DNA from: an uncultured Chlorobiaceae bacterium
Lineage (GTDB): Bacteria > Bacteroidota > Chlorobiia > Chlorobiales > Chlorobiaceae
Length of the DNA stretch: 64,000 bases
Direction of reading: 5' to 3'
Assembly (NCBI GenBank): GCA_903994525.1
Contig: CAJEXW010000009.1
Location: forward strand, 1-64,000
Part shown: positions 42,201-51,507 of the stretch, piece after piece
Position numbering within the stretch: position 1 is the stretch's first letter
Layout of the letters: each line of letters begins with the position of its first letter
Notes under the pieces: generated by a model
The model's database searches: none
Told to the model about the DNA's origin: nothing
What the model saw: the letters and a program-made list of their open reading frames with translations, nothing else
Position numbers and translations under genes: made by a program

Positions 42201-42908
42201 AACTCGACTATTTCGATGGCGGCACTTCATGTTTTGCTTGAACTTGGCACCAGGGTGGTGCTTCCGCCCCCATTCCTTTGCTGTGGTTTTCCGGCACATG
42301 TCAATGCCAAAACCGACCAGTATTCGAGTATTGTTTTGCGCAATACGGTGCTTTTTAGCCAGATCAAGGAGATGTTCTCCTACCTCGATTTTGATGGGTG
42401 CGTCGTCACCTGCGGTACCTGCATGGAGGGACTTGATGCTATTGAGACCGGCAAGCTGTTTGGTGGTAACATAACTGATATCTCAGCCTATGCTCTTGGA
42501 AAAGGGTTGAAACTCAAGGGTGATGGAGATTATCTTTACCACGCGCCCTGTCACGATTCTCTTTCAGGCAAGGCACGTGAGACCCTTCACCATATTGGCG
42601 GTTTTGGTCGAGTGACCGCAGTGCCGCACTGCTGTTCGGAGGCGGGAACTCTGGCGCTTTCGCGCCCCGACATTACCGACTCCATGCTTCACCGCAAACG
42701 GGATGCCATCACAGAGTCGATGTACGGAAGGAGAGGCGCGGTCATGTTGACCAACTGCCCGTCGTGCGTGCAGGGGTTGGGAAGAAATCTTGATCTTGCC
42801 GTTGTGCCCCAGCATCTTGTGGTGGCACTTGCAGAAAAAATCTCGGGTTCAAACTGGATGGTGCTGATGCGGAAGCAGGCAGCAAGGGCGACTGCTGTGA
42901 GTTTTTAA
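39279..42908 (+). CDS. Fused FAD-linked oxidase and Fe-S oxidoreductase (GlcD-GlcF-like)
   Basis: The 1209-residue protein joins an N-terminal DUF3683-like segment, an FAD-binding PCMH domain (PRGAGTGLTGGAVP near residue 194), an FAD-oxidase C-terminal domain (HMHAGDGNVHVNVP, SGEHGIG), two 4Fe-4S clusters (CIRCGKCKTDC from C770, CTICHKCLKPCP from C832) and two CCG domains (CCGFP, APCHDS, HCCSEAG). This is the layout of D-lactate or glycolate dehydrogenase fused with its electron-transfer subunit. It oxidises a 2-hydroxy acid and passes electrons to a quinone or heterodisulfide-type partner; the substrate is not evident. It starts with GTG and stands alone. Confidence 0.85.
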   Translation: MKPATIAPREIPFNYTSAGDRQAISFLLGGDIVQMLDELRELRVTGRSARLLMGIIGEILIHRRNPYLFQELVNSSARRRRLFERAFYELDTIAETANGETRVSTIVGAVREQLERFRSAVEKTPELRRRLKRELGVVVGAKNVLFDPFSLAAHATDATDWRLHLPSAVVTPDEEWQVAPLITAIAAIGLHVIPRGAGTGLTGGAVPLRSRCVVVNMEKLNRIKGITLREFQLDNGQIAQASVIDVEAGVVTEKAMEEADEHGLVFATDPTSEWSCTVGGNIAENAGGKMAVRWGTCIDNLLEWRMAMPSGENWIVKRVDHRLRKILHEDTVTFEVRNQSGKRVDRIELLGTDIRKKGLWKDITNKALGGVPGLQKEGTDGVITSAVFVLYPRYPEKRTLCLEFFGPDMDEASRVILELSKIFPLHSENCEALLALEHFDDEYIRAIDYKVKAPRAQTPKAVLLIDIAGNSVAEVQSGVERVERLLEPHPNTLMFLARDNAEGVRFWADRKKLGAIARRTNAFKLNEDIVIPLEVLAEFARFVDTLNIEEERYAQRRFVQRAGDILSTAKVKGDGGQFTSKIPAGLALCQLFDERIVAEPDDSLRSHAVVQELARELGELVQGYPEMEAALEGAYHYVRDRRIVLATHMHAGDGNVHVNVPVLSNDRPMLDRADKVIDHVMEKVVSLGGVVSGEHGIGVTKLKYLDPAIVDELSRYRRKVDPKGIMNPGKLEDYEALNHIFTPSFNLLELEAHILKRAQIEELSKKVDYCIRCGKCKTDCCVYYPSRGMFYHPRNKNLAIGSLIEALLFDAQRERTTDFALLQWLEEVADHCTICHKCLKPCPVDIDTGEVSVLEREILSEWGFKHSSPVTELTLRYLDSRSPAFNSLFRRAVLRVGGAAQRAGHKLSAPLQPENDPPAFYPLRLLRSPVPPVPEETLRDVLPECGPDQVLVFEPSREVTGNVFYFPGCGSERMNSTISMAALHVLLELGTRVVLPPPFLCCGFPAHVNAKTDQYSSIVLRNTVLFSQIKEMFSYLDFDGCVVTCGTCMEGLDAIETGKLFGGNITDISAYALGKGLKLKGDGDYLYHAPCHDSLSGKARETLHHIGGFGRVTAVPHCCSEAGTLALSRPDITDSMLHRKRDAITESMYGRRGAVMLTNCPSCVQGLGRNLDLAVVPQHLVVALAEKISGSNWMVLMRKQAARATAVSF

Positions 42909-42949
42909 TGAGCAACTGCTGAGTTCTGTTTAATAAGCATTTGCTCATT
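42907..42949. terminator. Hairpin between convergent genes
   Basis: AATGAGCAACTG and CATTTGCTCATT (11 of 12 pairs) enclose a 19-nt loop and overlap the stop codons of the oxidoreductase and the SET-domain gene. It lacks a strong T-run; a bidirectional end of transcription is likely but not certain. Confidence 0.4.
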
Positions 42950-43403
42950 ATCGCCTTGTACTCCACCACTCATCGCCATAACTGTAAAATAGCTCTTCGC
43001 CTTTGCCGATATCCCGCAAGGCATAGAGGACAAGTTCCGGGCCGAGAGAGGTGTTCTCCCGATAATAGGCGACATTTGGGGTTGACGAGTGGTTAAACAG
43101 CATTCCATTGCCCATGGCAACGAGGCGGTCTTGCTCAGTGTTGCCATAAAAAACATAGTTCAACAGTTCGCCGCCGATATCCTTGTCTGTAACTTCAAGA
43201 GCAGGGCAACGTTCAATAATATCACCACTTCTTATCTTTTGAAGGGCAAAAGCACCCCTTCCACTGACGGTGGATGGCTTGATGACAACTCTTTGCTTGT
43301 GAATCCATGGAGCTTTTTGCGCGAGTAACATTCCGATGCCAACTCCCCCGGCAATGCTGCATATCAGGACGATTGAAATAATGAGAGAAAGATGTTGTTG
43401 CAT
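42948..43403 (-). CDS. Membrane-anchored SET-domain protein
   Basis: The 151-residue protein starts with one transmembrane segment (LIISIVLICSIAGGVGIGML) and continues with a compact SET domain: SGRGAFALQKIRSGDII, the SAM/lysine-channel motif NHSSTPNV and the closing GEELFYSYGDEW. SET domains methylate protein lysines with S-adenosylmethionine; all key motifs are there. The small size lacks pre- and post-SET parts, as in other short bacterial SET proteins. The anchor would put the enzyme at the membrane, its side unknown. The ATG at 43403 is preferred to an upstream in-frame TTG. Confidence 0.75.
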   Translation of the reverse strand: MQQHLSLIISIVLICSIAGGVGIGMLLAQKAPWIHKQRVVIKPSTVSGRGAFALQKIRSGDIIERCPALEVTDKDIGGELLNYVFYGNTEQDRLVAMGNGMLFNHSSTPNVAYYRENTSLGPELVLYALRDIGKGEELFYSYGDEWWSTRR

Positions 43404-43636
43404 AATGTTTTTACTCAATACTGCCGGGAACTCTCTGACAAATCATTACTTTGAACATGACTGATGACAAAAGGATGTGCGTGCGCCTTTTTCCATTGTG
43501 CAATCACGGTTGATTCATCAGAAGGAGCCTGGCAGTGAGAAGTAAAGATCCTGCTTTCATCTTATGAACGTTCTATGAGATATTTTTACTACTGGCTAAA
43601 GTTACAAAAAGTCCTGCATATTTTTGACAAGATGTG

Positions 43637-43668
43637 AAAAAGCCCCCTTATGTTGATGGGGGCTTTTG
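43637..43668 (-). terminator. Rho-independent terminator of the RTX gene
   Basis: GCCCCC (43642-43647) and GGGGGC (43658-43663) with A/T arms form a perfect stem; read on the minus strand it ends in a T-run. It lies about 45 bases after the stop of the large leftward gene. Confidence 0.8.
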
Positions 43669-43713
43669 GCTTGTGCTCAATTCAGGGACGAGCTCAACGG
43701 AACAGAGTCATAG

Positions 43714-46700
43714 CTATACAAACAGGAAATCAGTATCCGCAAGAGTGGCCACCCCGGTCAGAGTTGCAAGTTGCACTCCAGCAGCGGCTCCACCTCCATC
43801 GGCATCATAATAGAGTGCTTTGGTTGTGGTATTGAAGATCAAATGCTGGTTTCCTGCAACTGTACCTTTGGTTGCTCCTGCTCCAACAAGCATATCAACT
43901 GCATTGAAAACACCATCAGTTCCCTTGATATTTGCAAATAAACTTGCCAATAACTCAATTTTATCTGTGCCGGACTGAAAATCAGAGATAATGTCAATGT
44001 TACTTTTTCCGGGTGCTGTGTAGAATCTGAAGATATCACTACCAGCCCCGCCTGTAAGCGAGTCATTGCCAGCCCCGCCAATCAGGATATCGTTTCCAGC
44101 TCCGCCAAGAAGTGTGTCTATTCCTGTACCACCATTGAGGGTGTCATCAAGAGATGAACCGGTAAAGCTTGCAGCCTTGCCTGTATTGGTGACGTTAAAT
44201 CCGTTCCCGACGGTTACTGTTGCAAGGTTGACCGCAAGCCCGCTCGAGGTGATGTTGGCAGTTCCATTGTTCATTGTTTGGGCTGTTGCACTCCACACCA
44301 CGGTAACAGTGGCATTGACAGTTGCACCAGAAGAGACCTTGATAATGTCACCTCCGCCGTTTCCAAGGTCGGTAATGGTGTCCGTACCTGCATCTACCAC
44401 AAACGTATCAATGCCCTGTCCTCCAACCAGATTGTCGTTGCCCTGCCCACCAGTCAAGGTATTTGCGGCAGCATTGCCCGTCAGTACATTTGCCAGTGCA
44501 TTTCCGGTAAGGTTACTGGCAACGGTGCTTGTGATGGTTGCATTCTCAATATTGTCTGTCAGGGTGTATGAACTGCCTGCGGTTGCAATCCCTACCTGCA
44601 CAAGATCCGTTCCCTCGTTTATGGCATCAGAAACCACATCGGCAGCGTTGTCCACCACATAGGTATCGTTGCCGGCACCACCGGCAAGAATATCTGCTCC
44701 GGCTCCACCGTTCAGTACATTGGCGGCCGCATTGCCGATAAGGATATTTGCAAGTGCGTTTCCGGTGAGGTTGTAAGCGACGGCGCTGGTGATTGTTGCG
44801 TTTTCAACATTGTTGGCGAGGGTGTATGTGCCTGCTGCTGTGGCAATGTTGATCAGAGCTATATCCGTCCCTTCATTAAGATTTTCAGTAATTTTATCAC
44901 CGGTGTTGTCAATCAGGTAGGTGTCGTTACCGAGGCCACCTGCCAGTGCGTCACTGCCAGCACCTCCATCAAGGGTATCGTTACCTGCGAGTCCGTTGAG
45001 TTTGTCATTGCCAGCAAGACCCATAAGCAGGTCATTGCCTGTTCCGCCGTTAAGCACATCAGCCGCTGCCGTTCCTGTAAGTGTTACCCCTGGCAGTTGA
45101 GTTACTGTTGCTGATGCAGCAGACGTTACACTTTCGGGTGTACCATAACCATCAGTGTAACTTGATGTCACGGTAATGGTTTTTCCTACCTCATTAACAG
45201 TCAATACCAGCGTGGTTCCATTAGCTCCGGCAATATTTGCACCATTGGCTTTCCACTGATAGCTGATAGAACCAAGTCCATCAGCATCAGCCAGTGAGTT
45301 GCTGACTGACAAGGTTTGGGCCTGTTGTGCGGTGCCGGTAATGATGACAGTTCCGGTCGGAGCATCATTGACATTGGCAATAGTCTGAGCAGCGCCGGTA
45401 AAATCGGTGGTACCACCAAGATCATCGGTTGTGGTTGCTACGACACGAACGCTTTTATCAACATAACTCTGGTCAGAAGGGATTGAAAGTGATTCGGTGC
45501 TCTGCCCGGCAAGATCAGTCCAGACACCATTGATGTTTTCCTGCCAGCGGTAGGCTGTGGTCGTATTACCATCAAGATCGTTTATATTTGAGAGATTGGC
45601 GGTAAGGTTACCTCCTTCTTCAGCCGTACCGGTAACGATAAGTGTTCCTGTTGCCTCATCGTCAACATTCTGAACCGGATCAGTAACGGAAGAGCCGACA
45701 ACTTCATGTGTTCCTTTTCCATCGGTATAGCTTGCTGTAACGGTAATGGCTTTGTCCACCTCATACTGTGTCAGGACAAGGGTATCACCTGTTGCGCCAT
45801 TAATATCAACACTGTCAGCCTGCCACTGGTAACTGACAGGGCCAATTCCATCAGCATCAGCAAGAGTATTGGTTGCAATCAGTGTCTCTCCCTGCAGCGC
45901 AGTGCCACTGATCGTTACATCACCAGTTGGTAAAGCGTTAGCGGCTGCTGTGACAATTAAAAGCTGTGAGCCTGCAACTGAACCACCCTGGCCATCATCA
46001 ACAGTATAGGTCAATTCAACGGGTCCGGTATAGCCGGCATCAGGAGTGAACGACCATGTCCCATCACCATTGTCCACCAAAACCCCACCAGTGTCCGTCG
46101 ACAACGCTGATACTACTAAAACGCCACCATCCGGATCAACAAAGCCCTGAAGTAGATCAAGTGAAGAAATAGTATATACTTCACTCTGTATGGCGGCCGG
46201 TAATACTGATGATCCAATGCCGACTGGTGCCTGGTTGACATGGATACTCAGATCAGCAATAGATGTAGATGTAATGCCATCCTGTTTACCGCACAGGTCA
46301 ACCCATTCATTTTCAATGTGAGCAACATTTCCTCCATCGGCCAGGGCCTTGGATATGTTTGTGTTCAGTTGAGAAGCTGTACTGATGCCGTTGGGTATGT
46401 TACCCAAAGGATCAATACCAACGATTGAGCAGATATCGTTAAGACTTGCAAGATCGAGTGTTTTGTTATTCGCAGCGGCATTAAGAATTGCGAGTGTCAG
46501 GTTCATTCCTGTATCGTCATCCGTCAAAGAGGTAAGAATGGCAACCTGAACGGCCACTTTCTCTACAGCAAGCGCTGTTAGGTCATTTGGGGTAGTATGG
46601 AGTACAGCGTAGGCATCATACGTCTGAAGTTTTATTCCTGCCGGAATCCCAAGGACTGTTTTGATCGTCTGAACGGCCATATTCGGAGATAAGCCAAGAT

Positions 46701-48279
46701 CAATGGCATTCTTCACCAGTGTCGTTAACGGATTAATGACGCTGGTACCCGATGGAGCATCAAGCTGCATCAGTGTTACCACTAAATCACCGGATTTTGG
46801 TGCAAAAATAGTTTTGGATGAACTGACGGGCGACTCTGCCTGGCTGGCATTATCTACATAGGTGGCAGTTACCTGAATGAGCTTGCCGATATCGTTATTT
46901 GACAGAAGGTATGTGGAGTTGATTGCTCCGGAAATATCCGTCCAGGAAGCTCCATTATCACCTGAAACTTGCCATTGATAGTTGATTGTTCCTGTTATAC
47001 CATCCGGATCGTTCAATGTGGCAGTCAGAATATTACCTGCGGTACCTATGCCGCTTACAGCAAGCATACCAAAAGTATTTATTGGAGTTGTGATACCGGT
47101 ATTTGAAACTTTCGTTAATCCTGTCGGGCCTAATGCAAAAAGCCCGTCACTGAATTTGGCGAACTCAATGTTATTTAAGGTATCTGTTCCTTCTGACAAG
47201 AGACTGCCTGAGTTGTTACTTACAGTAAAGCTGCTGTCAAACTGTTTATAGACAACATTATAAGCAGTACTTGCACCAGCATAAACGACAGTGTCGGAAA
47301 AACCATCACCGCCATCAAGCAGATCATCTCCGGCATCCCCTTTTATTTCATCGTTACCAGTACCACCATACACAGTGTCATTTCCACTTCCTGCTACAAT
47401 GATGTCATCGCCACCACCAGCATAGACTATGTCATTTCCTGCTTTGAGGTCAAAATATTCGTCAGCCACTGACCCTGTGACTGAATCGCTGTTATCCGTG
47501 CAGGGAACAGGAGGAGCAATGACAATGCCTGAACCCGGGTTATTGCCGGCAGTGAGGTTAGCAATAAAAAGCCCACTGTCATAAATATGATCGCCAGTGT
47601 CAGCAATACCAATCTTGATGTGATTGACTGCTCCGCCAGTATTAATTGGTGCAATAATTTTAAGCACATGGCTGACACCATCGTATTCTATCGGTAGAAC
47701 GCTCAGACCAGTTACGGGATCTACTGCATTATATTGGAAGTATCCTGCAGCAAGATTGGAGCTTATAACGCTCAGCGGGTGAAGAGGATCGTGATTGAAC
47801 AGGGCATAATTGACACCGTTGACCATCACAATGGCAGAGTCAACAAATTGATCTACCCACTCGGGATACTCATCGGAACCAAAGACCAGGTCAAAACTTA
47901 TTGATGTTGCTGTTGGGTCTGCAACGGTAAAGTCAAACTCAAGAGTGGTCGCATCAAAAGACTGCGTTTGAAAAACCGTGTTGACGACTGCGTCAATATT
48001 GGGATCACCATTAAAATAAGTATCCGGATAGATGCTGTTATCCTGGCCAAACCAGCCAACTGTATTCGTGGTTCCTGGGGTGGTTCCTGTGGTGAGCAGC
48101 AATCCAGCGCCTATGCCGAGCGGTGCAAGCGAACCGTCATAGAGGTTTACAGCGCCTTGTCCTGAACTGTTGAGAATTACCGAACCAGCATTGATTGTTA
48201 CGCCTGAATTCTGACCTGAAAGTGCTGAAGTGAGCAGATTGTTATCTGCAGCAGTAAAAACGGTAAAAGGGGCGGCCAT
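43714..48279 (-). CDS. Large RTX-type Ca2+-binding secreted protein / adhesin
   Basis: The 1521-residue protein has no signal peptide. It begins with a choice-of-anchor-L-like domain (LLLTTGTTPGTTNT, FDLVFGSDEYPEW), then a first RTX block (GGGDDIIVAGSGNDTVYGG), several Ig/cadherin-like repeats (GTVIITGTAQQAQTLS, SYQWKANG), and a long C-terminal RTX region with GGxGxDxL nonapeptides (GGAGNDILIGGAGND). The end (FQSGTDKIELL to DFLFV) is the typical type I secretion signal. It would be exported by an ABC-type I system, absent here, and fold in calcium outside the cell, probably for adhesion or as a surface layer. AGGAG precedes the ATG. Repeats make this gene prone to length change. Confidence 0.85.
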   Translation of the reverse strand: MAAPFTVFTAADNNLLTSALSGQNSGVTINAGSVILNSSGQGAVNLYDGSLAPLGIGAGLLLTTGTTPGTTNTVGWFGQDNSIYPDTYFNGDPNIDAVVNTVFQTQSFDATTLEFDFTVADPTATSISFDLVFGSDEYPEWVDQFVDSAIVMVNGVNYALFNHDPLHPLSVISSNLAAGYFQYNAVDPVTGLSVLPIEYDGVSHVLKIIAPINTGGAVNHIKIGIADTGDHIYDSGLFIANLTAGNNPGSGIVIAPPVPCTDNSDSVTGSVADEYFDLKAGNDIVYAGGGDDIIVAGSGNDTVYGGTGNDEIKGDAGDDLLDGGDGFSDTVVYAGASTAYNVVYKQFDSSFTVSNNSGSLLSEGTDTLNNIEFAKFSDGLFALGPTGLTKVSNTGITTPINTFGMLAVSGIGTAGNILTATLNDPDGITGTINYQWQVSGDNGASWTDISGAINSTYLLSNNDIGKLIQVTATYVDNASQAESPVSSSKTIFAPKSGDLVVTLMQLDAPSGTSVINPLTTLVKNAIDLGLSPNMAVQTIKTVLGIPAGIKLQTYDAYAVLHTTPNDLTALAVEKVAVQVAILTSLTDDDTGMNLTLAILNAAANNKTLDLASLNDICSIVGIDPLGNIPNGISTASQLNTNISKALADGGNVAHIENEWVDLCGKQDGITSTSIADLSIHVNQAPVGIGSSVLPAAIQSEVYTISSLDLLQGFVDPDGGVLVVSALSTDTGGVLVDNGDGTWSFTPDAGYTGPVELTYTVDDGQGGSVAGSQLLIVTAAANALPTGDVTISGTALQGETLIATNTLADADGIGPVSYQWQADSVDINGATGDTLVLTQYEVDKAITVTASYTDGKGTHEVVGSSVTDPVQNVDDEATGTLIVTGTAEEGGNLTANLSNINDLDGNTTTAYRWQENINGVWTDLAGQSTESLSIPSDQSYVDKSVRVVATTTDDLGGTTDFTGAAQTIANVNDAPTGTVIITGTAQQAQTLSVSNSLADADGLGSISYQWKANGANIAGANGTTLVLTVNEVGKTITVTSSYTDGYGTPESVTSAASATVTQLPGVTLTGTAAADVLNGGTGNDLLMGLAGNDKLNGLAGNDTLDGGAGSDALAGGLGNDTYLIDNTGDKITENLNEGTDIALINIATAAGTYTLANNVENATITSAVAYNLTGNALANILIGNAAANVLNGGAGADILAGGAGNDTYVVDNAADVVSDAINEGTDLVQVGIATAGSSYTLTDNIENATITSTVASNLTGNALANVLTGNAAANTLTGGQGNDNLVGGQGIDTFVVDAGTDTITDLGNGGGDIIKVSSGATVNATVTVVWSATAQTMNNGTANITSSGLAVNLATVTVGNGFNVTNTGKAASFTGSSLDDTLNGGTGIDTLLGGAGNDILIGGAGNDSLTGGAGSDIFRFYTAPGKSNIDIISDFQSGTDKIELLASLFANIKGTDGVFNAVDMLVGAGATKGTVAGNQHLIFNTTTKALYYDADGGGAAAGVQLATLTGVATLADTDFLFV

Positions 48280-48420
48280 TTTTTCTCCTGGTTGAAATCA
48301 AGTTGTAATGTAATTATGTGAAAATGTGTTACCGAGAAGTATACCTGTGTACTGTGCTATCAAAAAGACAGAGCTCCTCTCTCTATATATAGGACAATAT
48401 CTGTCTTATTAATGCACAAG

Positions 48421-48536
<116 letters not shown>

Positions 48537-48617
48537 TTGATGAGTGACAAATATAAGGATATTTTTATTTCATACAACTTCCATTCATATTTTTTTAACC
48601 ATGATGTTTTACCGGGT

Positions 48618-49817
48618 TCATAGTGAAAGTTCGTGCATGATGGTCGTCATATCCTTGTCGCCACGCCCCGAAAGATTGACCAGAAGAATCGAATCCTTGT
48701 TCATGCCGGGCGCTCTTGAGATGGCATAGTGGATGGCATGAGCCGATTCAAGAGCACAGATGATGCCTTCAGTTTTAGCGAGCATTGCCAAGGCGGCAAC
48801 CGCTTCACGGTCGGTGACTGAGGTGTATTGTACCAGGCCGAGTTCCTGGAGATAACAGTGCTCAGGTCCAACACCGGGATAGTCAAGGCCTGCTGAGATG
48901 GAGTGAGCTTCCTGTACTTGTCCATCTTCATTCTGTAAAAGTTTTGTCATCGCGCCATGAAGCACACCGGGCTTCCCCAATGTCAGTGAAGCGGCGTGGC
49001 ATCCCTCCAGCCCCTCTCCAGCGGCTTCAACGCCGACAAGCTCGATTGTGTCAGCATCTTGGAGAAACTCATAAAACATGCCGACGGCATTGCTTCCTCC
49101 TCCGACACAGGCAGTAATGACATCGGGAAGTTTTCCGGCCTGTTCCATTATTTGTGAGCGACTCTCTTTTCCTATGATGGACTGAAAATCCCTGACGATC
49201 ATTGGATAGGGGTGCATTCCAACAACGGAACCAATAATGTAAAAGGTCTCTTCAGGATTGTTCATCCAGTCACGGATTGCTTCGCTGGTGGCATCTTTGA
49301 GAGTTTTTGATCCTGTAGTTACTGCGAGAACCTCTGCTCCGAGGAGCTTCATTCGTGCTACATTTGGTGCCTGTCGTCTAATATCCTCCTCTCCCATGTA
49401 AACAATGCACTCAAGATCGAAAAGGGCGCAGACTGTTGCTGTTGCGACTCCATGCTGTCCTGCTCCGGTTTCAGCAATGACGCGTCTTTTACCCATTCGG
49501 CGTGCAAGAAGCACTTGGCCAAGTGCGTTATTGATTTTATGGGCGCCGGTATGGCAAAGATCCTCCCGTTTGAGATAGATCTGTGCTCCATTCAGTGTTT
49601 TGCTTAGTCGTTCGGCATGGTAAAGCGGAGTAGCTCTTCCGACGTAATTCCTGAGGAGCTTGTCAAGCGTTGCGTTGAAGTCAGGATCGTTTTTTGCCTT
49701 GCGGTATTCTTCTTCCAGATTGGCCGCATTTTTTACAAGAGTCTCCGGAATAAATTTCCCGCCAAAAATGCCAAAATGTCCATGTGAATCGGGAGCGGAA
49801 TAGGCTGTATGCGCCAT
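48618..49817 (-). CDS. trpB: Tryptophan synthase beta subunit
   Basis: The 399-residue PLP enzyme makes tryptophan from indole and serine. The Schiff-base lysine is K94 in [19 protein letters not shown] binds the cofactor phosphate, and ETGAGQHG is conserved. It is the TrpB1 type that works with TrpA. trpA lies some 13 kb away on the other strand, so the two subunits are not in one operon here. Confidence 0.96.
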   Translation of the reverse strand: MAHTAYSAPDSHGHFGIFGGKFIPETLVKNAANLEEEYRKAKNDPDFNATLDKLLRNYVGRATPLYHAERLSKTLNGAQIYLKREDLCHTGAHKINNALGQVLLARRMGKRRVIAETGAGQHGVATATVCALFDLECIVYMGEEDIRRQAPNVARMKLLGAEVLAVTTGSKTLKDATSEAIRDWMNNPEETFYIIGSVVGMHPYPMIVRDFQSIIGKESRSQIMEQAGKLPDVITACVGGGSNAVGMFYEFLQDADTIELVGVEAAGEGLEGCHAASLTLGKPGVLHGAMTKLLQNEDGQVQEAHSISAGLDYPGVGPEHCYLQELGLVQYTSVTDREAVAALAMLAKTEGIICALESAHAIHYAISRAPGMNKDSILLVNLSGRGDKDMTTIMHELSL

Positions 49818-49886
49818 GGCATGAGAATAGGTTAAATAATTGTTCAGAGCCGCAATATAACGATTTCGTTAAAACAGACTCCTCTC

Positions 49887-51284
49887 TCAGGGAGATGTAT
49901 TGCCGAGAAGGGATTTTGCTGGTGGTGTTGATAGCAATGGCCCGGGAGCGGATTGTTGCTTTTTGAGCAAATCGTCAAGGTTTTTTTGAATTATTAAGGT
50001 ATTTGGATGAGTTTTACCAAGTTTTTTTTCCATGATATCGATTGCATTTCTGAAGAGTTGCTCTGCTTCAGCCTCTTTCCCCTCTGTTTTGATAAGTGCA
50101 GCAAGATTATTCATGCTTTTTGCGATGTCCGGGTGCTCGTTACCCAACTGCTTTTTCATCATTGCCAGCGCTCGTCGGTAGAGTTGTTCAGCTTCAGTCA
50201 ATTTCCCCTGATTTTGTAGTAAAGCGGCAAGATTGTTGAGGCTTGTAGCGACTGAAGGGTGTTCGCTACCCAACTGTTTTTCATAGATTGCCAGCGCTTG
50301 GCGCAGGAGTTGTTCAGCCTCTGCATACTTGACCTGCATTCGGCATAACTCTGCCAGGTTATTGAGAGTTGTGGCTACATTAGGGTGATCATGCCCAAGC
50401 GTTGTTTCCCAGATTTTCAGCGCCCGACGATCAAGAGGCTCGGCTTCTGCATATTTACCCTCTGCGTAGAGTACCCAGGCCAGAGTATTGAGATTTCTGG
50501 CCACATTGGGGTGCTCATAGCCAAGCGTTTTTTCCCAGATATCAAGTGTTTGACGGAGGAGCTCCTCAGCTTCACTATATTTACCCTCAGCTTTCAGCAA
50601 TTGAACAAGATTATTCATGCTTTCAGCCACCTCGGGGTCATATTTTCCAACTCTTTTTTCAGTACTCTCTAAATCCTGCCTGTAAAGAACCTCAGCTTCT
50701 GCATATTTCCCCTGTATTTTAAGGAGAACGGCAAGTTTCTTGCGATTTGTGATTACTAACGGATGTTCGGATCCAAATTGTTTTACAACGATATCAAGCG
50801 CTCGTCTGTAGAGTTGTTCGGCTTCGGGGTATCTCCCCTTTGATTGCAGAAATGCAGCAAAATTGTTCACACTTGTGGCCACCTCCGGGTGATCTTTGCC
50901 AAGAGTACGCTCTCTGATTTCAAGTGCTCTGCGGTACAGTGGTTCAGCTTCACTGCTCTTGTCCTGTATTGTCAGCAATAATGCAAGATTGTTCAGGCAG
51001 GTGGCCACATCAGAATGCTCTTTACCAAGTATATTTTCCCTGATTTCCAGTGAGTGGCGGCTGAGCTGCTCGGCTTCTGCATACTTATTCTGGTTATACA
51101 GCGATAAAGCCTGGTTATTGAGACTCGTTGCCAGGTCGAGCTGTTCACTTCGTCCATCAACAATACTTGTTGTTTTTTGAGCTTTGCTTTTGCCTGGCGC
51201 ACTCCATGCTGTGTCAGGAGCAAGAGCTGGAAGGGTCATGAGAGCGATCAGGGGTAGAGTGGCAATGTTGAGAGTGACGTTCAT
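49887..51284 (-). CDS. Exported tetratricopeptide-repeat protein
   Basis: The 465-residue protein has a signal peptide (MNVTLNIATLPLIAL, cleavage after WSA) followed by about nine 42-residue repeats of the kinesin-light-chain TPR type (YAEAEQLYRRALEI, LGxEHPxVATSLNNLA). It is a protein-protein interaction scaffold, presumably periplasmic. The high similarity of the repeats (126-bp periodicity) suggests recent duplication inside the gene. It has no visible partner domain. Confidence 0.82.
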   Translation of the reverse strand: MNVTLNIATLPLIALMTLPALAPDTAWSAPGKSKAQKTTSIVDGRSEQLDLATSLNNQALSLYNQNKYAEAEQLSRHSLEIRENILGKEHSDVATCLNNLALLLTIQDKSSEAEPLYRRALEIRERTLGKDHPEVATSVNNFAAFLQSKGRYPEAEQLYRRALDIVVKQFGSEHPLVITNRKKLAVLLKIQGKYAEAEVLYRQDLESTEKRVGKYDPEVAESMNNLVQLLKAEGKYSEAEELLRQTLDIWEKTLGYEHPNVARNLNTLAWVLYAEGKYAEAEPLDRRALKIWETTLGHDHPNVATTLNNLAELCRMQVKYAEAEQLLRQALAIYEKQLGSEHPSVATSLNNLAALLQNQGKLTEAEQLYRRALAMMKKQLGNEHPDIAKSMNNLAALIKTEGKEAEAEQLFRNAIDIMEKKLGKTHPNTLIIQKNLDDLLKKQQSAPGPLLSTPPAKSLLGNTSP

Positions 51285-51507
51285 GAAAGGGGATACCGGT
51301 TTTGCTCTTGGAAGTTACAATGAGAGTAAAAAGATAATGCTGTGCGCATCCACTCCCAACCTATCAATTTTAAAACTGCAAAAAACAGTTTTTTTATTGT
51401 CTTGATCTGAGGAGCATAAGCTACGCCCTGAACGGGATGTTGTATTCAACAAATCTTGATATATTAAGGTATTATAAATACCATTTCCAATACCTCTGAT
51501 TACTGCA

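Noticed and set aside
51372-51397. AAAACTG/CAGTTTT hairpin with T-run as a terminator
   Set aside because: No rightward gene ends there; it lies upstream of two divergent genes, so its purpose is unclear.
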